Of a stretch of 11,912 nt of DNA, positions 6,559-11,912 are shown one piece after another. This DNA is from Clostridiales bacterium (GTDB lineage: Bacteria; Bacillota; Clostridia; Christensenellales; Aristaeellaceae), in NCBI GenBank assembly GCA_012513735.1, contig JAAZBR010000222.1:1-11912 (forward strand), in the 5' to 3' direction. The notes beneath the pieces were generated by a model. The model made no database searches. It was not told where the DNA came from and was given only the letters and a program-made list of their open reading frames with translations. Position 1 is the first letter of the stretch; each line of letters opens with the position of its first letter. A program made the translations under genes and the position numbers.

Positions 6559-7425
6559 ATGAACGAAAAAACCCATCCCGGCACCCCGAGCAACGACCGC
6601 GCCCCTGCCCTGATGCTGATGCGGGTGCTACAGGGCACCTTGATCGGCGGCGGCGCCATTTTGCCCGGCGTATCGGGCGGCGTGCTGGCGGTGGTGTTCG
6701 GCATCTATCGCCCCATGATGGAGCTGTTAAGCCACCCCGTGCGGGCGCTGAAGAAGAACCTGTGGCTGTTCATCCCCATGCTGCTCGGCGTGGCCCTGGG
6801 CTTTGTGGGCTTTGCCAAGTTGATGGCGCTGCTGTTTGCCGAGGACTCACCATACCCGGTCAGCCTGTTTGTGGGGTTGATCTTCGGCACCGTGCCCATG
6901 CTGATGAAGACTGCCCGCAGCCAGGGCCGCCACCCCAAAGACCGGACGGCGCTGCTGGTTACCTTTGTGGGTCTGCTGGCGTTTCTGATCTTCATCTCCT
7001 CGGTCAGCAGCCTGACCATCGGACTCAACGTATTCTGGAGCCTGATCTCCGGCGTCATCTGGGGCTTCAGCCTGGTGGTGCCCGGGCTCAGCAGCAGCAG
7101 CATTCTGATCTTCATGGGCCTGTACCGGCAGATCATGGATGCGGTGGGCAGGCTGGATTTTTCGGTCATCGTGCCCCTGTTGGCGGGCATCGGCCTGGTG
7201 GCCGTGCTGTTTGCCAAGCTGGTGGACCGCCTGTACGAAAAGCACTTCAGCCTGGCTAGCCACGCTATCGTAGGTCTGGTGCTGGCCTCCACGCTGATGA
7301 TCATCCCCCGCAGCTACGCCTCCCTGGTCCAGGCGCTGCTGTGCCTGCTGCTGGCAGCCGCCGGGTTTGTGGCCGCCTGGTATCTGAGTGTATGGGGGGA
7401 GAAGGTCAAGCCGTCCGGACAATGA
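6559..7425 (+). CDS. DUF368 membrane protein, candidate undecaprenyl-phosphate translocase (PopT family)
   Basis: A 288-residue polytopic membrane protein beginning at the ATG preceded by AAGGAGG (6548-6554); the frame is open further upstream but without a ribosome site. The family signature is clear: GTLIGGGAILPGVSGGVLAV (26-45, PGVSGG at 36-41) leading into FGIYRPMMELLS, and a second half-repeat with VVPGLSSSSILIFMGLYRQI (PGLSSSS at 175-181). This internal duplication is typical of DUF368. Several hydrophobic helices account for most of the rest. Members of the family, with DedA proteins, have been shown to return undecaprenyl phosphate across the membrane for envelope polymer synthesis, and PopT matters most at alkaline pH. 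Specific activity here is by family only. It lies between an envelope-sensing module and a Na+-type ATPase but has its own promoter candidate. Confidence 0.88.
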   Translation: MNEKTHPGTPSNDRAPALMLMRVLQGTLIGGGAILPGVSGGVLAVVFGIYRPMMELLSHPVRALKKNLWLFIPMLLGVALGFVGFAKLMALLFAEDSPYPVSLFVGLIFGTVPMLMKTARSQGRHPKDRTALLVTFVGLLAFLIFISSVSSLTIGLNVFWSLISGVIWGFSLVVPGLSSSSILIFMGLYRQIMDAVGRLDFSVIVPLLAGIGLVAVLFAKLVDRLYEKHFSLASHAIVGLVLASTLMIIPRSYASLVQALLCLLLAAAGFVAAWYLSVWGEKVKPSGQ

Positions 7426-7449
7426 TCCTGATGCCTTCCTCTGGGAATT

Positions 7450-7480
7450 GTGTGCATTATCTTGACAAAGAGATGCACAC
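7450..7480 (+). promoter_or_regulatory. Perfect 8-bp inverted repeat centred on the ntp -35 box (candidate operator)
   Basis: GTGTGCAT (7450-7457) and ATGCACAC (7473-7480) are exact inverted copies with 15 bp between them. The TTGACA -35 (7462-7467) is at the centre, and the right arm fills much of the spacer before the -10. A dimeric repressor bound here would block RNA polymerase. Since TTTGCTATCTTTT follows, the same repeat could form a weak terminator for transcripts from the DUF368 gene. Confidence 0.5.
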
Positions 7481-7491
7481 TTTGCTATCTT
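7462..7491 (+). promoter_or_regulatory. Main promoter of the ntp V-type ATPase operon
   Basis: A perfect TTGACA (7462-7467), 18 bp, then TATCTT (7486-7491) preceded by TGC, giving an extended -10 element. It lies in the most AT-rich gap of the window. Transcription would start near 7498, leaving a leader of about 60 nt with a small CTTG-loop hairpin (7517-7528) and the AAAGGCGGT ribosome site (7544-7552). It precedes the first ATPase gene, as expected of a housekeeping-sigma promoter. Confidence 0.75.
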
Positions 7492-7557
7492 TTGGTTACA
7501 AGGGATACAAAGTATGTGCGCTTGCGCAGACAACCCAATGACCAAAGGCGGTGCAAT

Positions 7558-7881
7558 ATGGCGCTTTCCATTTTAGAGGCTATCCGTGTGGCGGAACAGC
7601 AGGCCGAGCAGGTCACGGCTGAGGCTCAGCAGAATGCGCGCGAGATGATCGACCGGGCGGAAAAGAGCAGCCGCAACCGTGAGCGGGAGAATGAGCTGAA
7701 AAGCCGTGAAAACTACCGCGCGCTGCTGCAGCAGCGCCGCCAGCAGGTAGAGCAGGTGTTGGCGCAGCAGGCGGAGCAGCTCAGGGTACAGCGCGAAGCG
7801 CAGCTTCAGCAAGCCCGCCAGGTGCTGCCCAAGGCAGTGGAATTGATTACAGAGAGGGTCATGCAGCATGGCCATCGTTGA
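7558..7881 (+). CDS. ntpF: V-type ATPase subunit G/H-like (NtpF), peripheral stalk
   Basis: A 107-residue protein that is almost all charged and Gln-rich helix (EAIRVAEQQAEQVTAEAQQN, then AREMIDRAEKSSRNRERENE), predicted as one long coiled coil. This is the hallmark of the small peripheral-stalk subunit (NtpF in Enterococcus, G in eukaryotes, AtpH in archaeal naming) that pairs with subunit E to hold the catalytic head still. The ATG at 7558 is chosen because AAAGGCGGT sits before it and the mapped promoter lies just upstream; the frame is open back to 7450, inside the promoter. The primary sequence is low in complexity, so assignment rests on shape, length and first position in a clear ntp operon. 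Its last 14 bp overlap the next gene in another frame, implying translational coupling. Confidence 0.83.
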   Translation: MALSILEAIRVAEQQAEQVTAEAQQNAREMIDRAEKSSRNRERENELKSRENYRALLQQRRQQVEQVLAQQAEQLRVQREAQLQQARQVLPKAVELITERVMQHGHR

Positions 7882-9781
7882 TATGAAGCGCATTCTGCTG
7901 GCCGGTGAGAAGGCCTCGCGGGATGCGTTGCTGCTGCGTCTGCAGCGCATGGGCTGTGTGGAGATCACCCCCTTCGAACTGGAGGAGGAGACTGCCCTTT
8001 CCACCCAGCCGGCCCAGGCGCTGCTGGACCATGTGGAGCAGCGTCTGACCCGCGCCCGCTGGGCAGTGGATCGCCTGACAAGGTACGATAAGACAAAGAG
8101 CAGCATGTTCAGCCCCAAGCCGGTCGCCACGGAGCAACAGATGATGCCAGGCGCCGATGAGCAGCAGCGTCTGGAGGCCCTGATTGACGCCTTGGAGGAT
8201 CTGGAGCGCCGCAGCGGGGAGGCCCGCGGCCTGGAAACCCGCGTTGCCACCCAGCTGGAGCAGTTGGAGCCCTGGCTGGCGCTGGACATTTCGCTGCATG
8301 AAATCAGGGATACGATTACGTCGCGCCAGTATGTGGGCGCCTTGCCGCCTGCCGCGCTGCAAAGCCTGCAGGCGGCGTGGGAGGGGCGCCCCGTCAGCAT
8401 TGAGTTGGTGGGCCAGTCCCGGGATAGCGCGCTGCTGTGGGCAGCAGCTCACGGTTCGGTAGCTGGCGATTTTGCTGATAGTTTGAAGGAAAGCGGCTTT
8501 ACCCCTGCCCAACTGGGCGATTTCACCGGTACCGTAAAGCAAGAATACCAGCGCCTTCAGGGCGAGCGCCGGCAGGCGCAGCAGCAGATGCAGGAGATCG
8601 AAGCTTCCTGGGGGGAGATGGTCACCCATCTGCCTGAGCTGAAGGTGTACCATGATGCCCTCAAAGTGGCTCAGGAGCGCAGGATGGCGGCGGACCGGCT
8701 GATCCACACGCGGGATACCTTCCTGCTGCGCGGCTGGGTGCCCGCCCCGGTGGAACAGAAGGTGCTGGCCATGATCCGGCAGGAGTTTCCCGGCGTTGTG
8801 GCAGAAACCAGCGTGCCCGGGGAAGACGACGAGCCCCCCGTGCTGCTGCACAACAACCGCGTGGTGGCCCCCTTTGAGGCGGTGGTGACCGGCTTTGCCA
8901 TCCCCTCGCCCACCGGCATCGACCCCACGGCGGTGATGATGCCCTTCTTTGCCTGTTTCCTGGGTATGATGATTTCAGACGCCGGCTACGGCCTGATGAT
9001 GGCCATTCTGGTGCCCCTGCTGATCAAGGTGATGAAGCCCGCAAAGGGCGGCCGCAAGCTGTTCTGGATCATGGGCATCGGCGGCCTGTTCACCGTGTTC
9101 TGGGGCTTCATGTACAACACCTGGTTTGGCTTCAACCCCTTGCAGAATCCGCCCCTGGACCCCATCTACCGTCCCATGGAAGTGATGATCCTGTGCCTGG
9201 GCATCGGGGCGCTGCACCTGCTGACTGGCGTGGCCGTGGGCGCCTGGATGAACATCCGCCGCGGTCAGTGGCTGGACGCGGTGTACGACCAGCTCAGCTG
9301 GGTGCTGCTGCTGGCGGGCCTGGGGATGCTGGCGGTGCCCAGTCTGGCCGGTATCGGCCAGTGGGTGGCGCTGGCGGGCGCGCTGCTGATTTTGCTGTTT
9401 GCCGGGCGCAACAAAACCAAAAACCCCTTCAAACGGGTGCTGTCTGGGCTGGGCAGCCTCTATGGGGTGACCAGTTGGCTCAGCGACCTGCTCAGCTACA
9501 TGCGTCTGTTCGGCATGGGGCTGGCTACCGGCGTCATCGGCATGGTCATCAACATTCTGGTGGGCATGGTGATGGACATCGGGCCCATCGGCTGGCCTTT
9601 TGGCATCGTGATCTTCGTAGGCGGCCACCTGTTCAACGCGGGCATCAACATCTTGGGTGCCTATGTACACTCCTGCAGGCTACAGTACATTGAATTCTTT
9701 GGCAAGTTTTACGAGGAGGGTGGCCGGCCTTTCCGCCCGTTGGAGCAAACGCCCCGCTACGTTCGCATTTCCGACGCCTGA
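7868..9781 (+). CDS. ntpI: V-type ATPase subunit I (a subunit; ion-channel stator)
   Basis: A 637-residue protein, normal length for bacterial NtpI. The N-terminal half (about 1-335) is cytoplasmic with two coiled-coil stretches (about 95-135 and 222-275) and the typical opening MAIVDMKRILLAG. The C-terminal half is a multi-helix membrane domain starting around DPTAVMMPFFACFLGMMISD then AGYGLMM. LSYMRLFGMGLA (542-553) carries Arg546, equivalent to the essential stator arginine facing the rotor ring. VHSCRLQYIEFFGKFYEEGG (600-619) has the second conserved Arg (604) and closes the channel helices. It provides the half-channels through which ions reach the K ring. The start is supported by GAGAGGG (7852-7858). 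It overlaps ntpF by 14 bp. Confidence 0.96.
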   Translation: MAIVDMKRILLAGEKASRDALLLRLQRMGCVEITPFELEEETALSTQPAQALLDHVEQRLTRARWAVDRLTRYDKTKSSMFSPKPVATEQQMMPGADEQQRLEALIDALEDLERRSGEARGLETRVATQLEQLEPWLALDISLHEIRDTITSRQYVGALPPAALQSLQAAWEGRPVSIELVGQSRDSALLWAAAHGSVAGDFADSLKESGFTPAQLGDFTGTVKQEYQRLQGERRQAQQQMQEIEASWGEMVTHLPELKVYHDALKVAQERRMAADRLIHTRDTFLLRGWVPAPVEQKVLAMIRQEFPGVVAETSVPGEDDEPPVLLHNNRVVAPFEAVVTGFAIPSPTGIDPTAVMMPFFACFLGMMISDAGYGLMMAILVPLLIKVMKPAKGGRKLFWIMGIGGLFTVFWGFMYNTWFGFNPLQNPPLDPIYRPMEVMILCLGIGALHLLTGVAVGAWMNIRRGQWLDAVYDQLSWVLLLAGLGMLAVPSLAGIGQWVALAGALLILLFAGRNKTKNPFKRVLSGLGSLYGVTSWLSDLLSYMRLFGMGLATGVIGMVINILVGMVMDIGPIGWPFGIVIFVGGHLFNAGINILGAYVHSCRLQYIEFFGKFYEEGGRPFRPLEQTPRYVRISDA

Positions 9782-9838
9782 GCGCGCGGATTGACGATAG
9801 GATACATTCACCACAGGATAGTGTAGGAGGATTCGACT

Positions 9839-10312
9839 ATGGAATTGGGTCAGGTACTGGCATTGTTTGCAGCGGCGCTTTCCGCATTCCTGGCAGGCAT
9901 GGGCTCGGCGAAGGGCGTGGGCCTGGCGGGACAGACCAACGCCGGCGTATCCACGGAAAACCCGGAGGTCAACTCCAAGCTGCTGGTGCTGCAGCTGCTG
10001 CCGGGCACCCAGGGTATCTATGGCTTTCTGGTGGCCGTTATCATTCTGATCAACACCGGCGTGCTGGGCGGCACCATGAAGGCTGTATCCGTCATGCAGG
10101 GCCTTGCTCTCATTGCCGCCGTGTTGCCTGTGGCCGTTGTGGGCTACTTCTCCGCCATCGACCAGGCCAAGGTTGCCTCCTCCGGCATGCTGATGACAGG
10201 TGAGCATCCGGACATGAGCGGCAAGGCCATCACCATGACCGTCATGGTGGAAACCTATGCCGTGCTGGCGCTGCTGGCCTCGTTCCTGATGGTCATGGCC
10301 ATCCAGGTTTAA
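9839..10312 (+). CDS. ntpK: V-type ATPase subunit K (16-kDa proteolipid, rotor ring), Na+-type
   Basis: A 157-residue, four-helix duplicated proteolipid that forms the rotating membrane ring. Helices lie at about 4-27, 48-74, 83-108 and 129-154. LQLLPGTQGIYGF (51-63) in helix 2, FSAIDQAKVASSG (104-116) at the end of helix 3, and VMVETYAVLALL (135-146) in helix 4 match Enterococcus hirae NtpK closely. The residues that hold Na+ there (Leu61, Thr64, Gln65, Tyr68, Gln110, Glu139) correspond to Leu54, Thr57, Gln58, Tyr61, Gln109 and Glu138. Only the second hairpin carries the ion carboxylate, as in V-type rings. Asp108 next to Gln109 replaces the Ala of E. hirae. A strong GTAGGAGGA site and a 57-nt gap precede the gene, in keeping with the high copy number of this subunit. 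Confidence 0.96.
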   Translation: MELGQVLALFAAALSAFLAGMGSAKGVGLAGQTNAGVSTENPEVNSKLLVLQLLPGTQGIYGFLVAVIILINTGVLGGTMKAVSVMQGLALIAAVLPVAVVGYFSAIDQAKVASSGMLMTGEHPDMSGKAITMTVMVETYAVLALLASFLMVMAIQV

Positions 10313-10322
10313 GGCAACTGCC

Positions 10323-10925
10323 ATGGATGTGACGCCGATCACCCAAAAAATTCAAGAGAACGCCCGGCTGACGGCAGAGGGATACCTGAACGAAGCCAGG
10401 GCCCGCATTGCCGACCTGCAGGAGAGCACCGACACCCTGATCCGCAAGGCACAGCAGCAGGCTCAGGAGGATGCGCGGCGGGACGGCGATGCCATGGAAA
10501 AGAACATGCGCCGGCTGCACGAGTTGGAGATGCGTAAGCAACTGCTGCAGATGAAGCGCGGCCTGCTGGATGAGGGATTTACCCAGGCCTTGGAGGCGCT
10601 GCGTGCCCAGGACAGCCAGAAGCTGCGGGCGCTGTTTCTGTATCAGACTGTGCAAAGCGCCCAGGGCAATGAGAAGCTGGCCGTAGGCGCCATCAGCCCC
10701 GCGTTTTTTGACGAGTCCTTTGTAAAGGAGGCCAATACGCTGCTGGAGAAAAGCGGCCGGCCGGCCGGGCTGACAGACGGCGGCGAGCGCCGCGAGGGCG
10801 TGTGTGGCGTTATTTTGCAGGGCCAGGGCGTGGAGACCTACTGCACGCTAGAATCGCTGCTGGATGCCCGGCGCGCCGACCTGGAGCCGGCGGTGGCTGG
10901 CATCCTGGGCACTGAGCTGCGCTGA
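10323..10925 (+). CDS. ntpE: V-type ATPase subunit E, peripheral stalk
   Basis: A 200-residue protein, the usual length for NtpE. Residues about 5-105 form a long charged helix (ITQKIQENARLTAEGYLNEA, with many Gln/Arg/Glu) that would wrap with NtpF to form the stator stalk. Residues about 105-200 are the globular head-binding domain, ending in GVCGVILQGQGVETYCTLES (159-178), then LLDARRADLEPAVAGIL, which matches the family's closing motif. The gene begins 10 nt after ntpK. The ribosome site is weak (AAGG at 10311-10314 overlapping the ntpK stop), so translation probably depends on coupling to ntpK. Confidence 0.93.
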   Translation: MDVTPITQKIQENARLTAEGYLNEARARIADLQESTDTLIRKAQQQAQEDARRDGDAMEKNMRRLHELEMRKQLLQMKRGLLDEGFTQALEALRAQDSQKLRALFLYQTVQSAQGNEKLAVGAISPAFFDESFVKEANTLLEKSGRPAGLTDGGERREGVCGVILQGQGVETYCTLESLLDARRADLEPAVAGILGTELR

Positions 10926-10939
10926 GAAAGGAGGCCGCC

Positions 10940-11912
10940 ATGCCACAGGAAAGCGTGCTGTACGCTGTCGGACGGCTGAGGATGCTCAGGCGTCATCTGC
11001 TGACGCCCGCGCAAAAACAGCGGCTGATTGCAGCGCAGGATGCCACAGAGGCGCAGAAGCTTCTGTTGGAATACGGCTACATCACCTCGGAACAGCCCGA
11101 TGTGGAGCAGGCCTCCGTGGACAGGCTGCTGGCTGCCAGCCGCATGGTGCAGCGCCTGACGCCCGATCCCGCTACCACGGACAGTTTTCTGCTGCGCAAC
11201 GACGTGCATAACCTGAAAACCTTGCTGAAGGCGCGCATCCTGCGTGAGGAGCCCGAGGGGCTGAGCGCAGGCGGTACGCTGGATGTAGAAGCTTTGCGCC
11301 ATGCGGTGGCCGAGCACAGCTATGGCCGCCTGCCGGTGCCCCTGAAGGAAACCATGGAGTTGCTGGAGAAGCGCATCGCCATCACCGTGGATCCCATGGA
11401 GATCGACGTGCGGCTGGACCAGGCCATGTACCGCATGATGGCGGAAGGGCTGAAGCACAGCCGGTCGCCCGCCGCCCGGAAGTGGCTGGCAGCCAAGGCG
11501 GATTTTGTCAACCTGCGCAGCTACCTGCGCCTGAAGAATATGCAAGCCCCCCTGGAGTTGAAGGATGTGTTGGTGGAGGGCGGAGACTTTTACAAGGCGT
11601 TCCAGCGCGGGCACGAGACCGGCGATCAGATCGTCAGGCGGGTCAGCGCCGTCTACAGCCAGCAGATTACGCAAACCGCTGTCCGTGCCCTGGAGGACAG
11701 GGCGCAGATCGGCACCCTGGAGCGGCAGATGGAGGGCTATCTCCGTCAGCTTTTTGAAAAGGAGCGCATGAAGCCGGACTCCATGGACGCGGTGATCGAC
11801 TATCTGCTCAGCGTAGAGGAGGAATCCGCCGACGTCCGGCTGATCATGGCGGGCAAGCGCAACGGGCTGTCGCCGGAGGACATCCAGGCGAGGCTGCGGA
11901 GGGGCTATGGAC
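10940..11912 (+). CDS. ntpC: V-type ATPase subunit C (central stalk, d-type), 3' end cut by window
   Basis: The frame starts at an ATG behind AAAGGAGG (10927-10934) and stays open to the last base: 324 codons plus one base. Features of archaeal/bacterial subunit C, which seats the rotor shaft on the K ring, are clear: an N-terminal YAVGRLRMLRRHLL helix, the FLLRNDVHNLKTLLKARI motif (83-100), and a C-terminal GKRNGLSPEDIQARLRRGYG (305-324), which is the usual end of the family. The protein is therefore probably only a few residues from complete. The place after ntpE matches the ntpFIKEC order, and ntpG, A, B and D are expected next. Confidence 0.93.
   Translation, partial: MPQESVLYAVGRLRMLRRHLLTPAQKQRLIAAQDATEAQKLLLEYGYITSEQPDVEQASVDRLLAASRMVQRLTPDPATTDSFLLRNDVHNLKTLLKARILREEPEGLSAGGTLDVEALRHAVAEHSYGRLPVPLKETMELLEKRIAITVDPMEIDVRLDQAMYRMMAEGLKHSRSPAARKWLAAKADFVNLRSYLRLKNMQAPLELKDVLVEGGDFYKAFQRGHETGDQIVRRVSAVYSQQITQTAVRALEDRAQIGTLERQMEGYLRQLFEKERMKPDSMDAVIDYLLSVEEESADVRLIMAGKRNGLSPEDIQARLRRGYG

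Noticed and set aside
7450..7557. ATG at 7450 as an earlier start for ntpF
   Set aside because: It lies upstream of the -35 box and inside the inverted repeat, so it would not be on the mRNA. The added residues (Cys/Leu/Thr-rich) do not fit the coiled coil.
9791..9822. TTGACG ... GATAGT as an internal promoter for ntpK
   Set aside because: The spacer is 20 bp and the -10 is poor, running into the ribosome site; too weak to support.

Overview
The window is GC-rich, densely packed, and coded entirely on the + strand. Strong AGGAGG-type ribosome binding sites, a V-type (A/V-type) ATPase operon in the Enterococcus ntp order, an ECF sigma factor followed by a membrane partner, and a cytoplasmic alpha-L-fucosidase next to a GntR/FCD regulator all point to a high-GC anaerobic Firmicute (Clostridia; a gut Oscillospirales/Christensenellales-like lineage is plausible). 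Genus cannot be read from the sequence. No RNA genes, CRISPR array, insertion sequence or integrase was seen.

Region 1 (1-1663): the 3' end of a GntR-family regulator (FCD ligand-binding domain) overlaps by 4 bp a complete GH29 alpha-L-fucosidase without a signal peptide. This looks like a small fucoside-utilisation operon ending at a hairpin terminator.

Region 2 (1641-6466): an ECF-type sigma factor, a 578-residue single-pass membrane protein with a Pro-rich stalk (candidate anti-sigma or sensor), and a secreted 780-residue protein. The last joins a beta-propeller-like N-terminal half to an ABC solute-binding-protein-like C-terminal half, with no ABC permease nearby. The gaps before the second and third genes share GGCGCAACC-N16-C(N3)ATA, an ECF-promoter-like arrangement. 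A strong terminator hairpin sits only 15 nt before the start of the third gene. Together these suggest an envelope or ligand sensing module controlled by its own sigma factor. That role is inference.

Region 3 (6467-7425): a DUF368 membrane protein, the family that includes the undecaprenyl-phosphate translocase PopT, with its own extended -10 promoter candidate directly behind a 15-bp hairpin.

Region 4 (7426-11912): a near-consensus promoter whose -35 lies inside an 8-bp perfect inverted repeat, then ntpF-ntpI-ntpK-ntpE-ntpC of a V-type ATPase. The last gene runs off the window, probably within a few codons of its end. The proteolipid NtpK keeps every residue known to bind Na+ in the E. hirae K ring, so the enzyme is predicted to move Na+. 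The catalytic genes (ntpG, A, B, D) would be expected just downstream.

Stretches without genes are all shorter than 300 bases. The longest (7426-7557) holds the ntp promoter and operator candidate.
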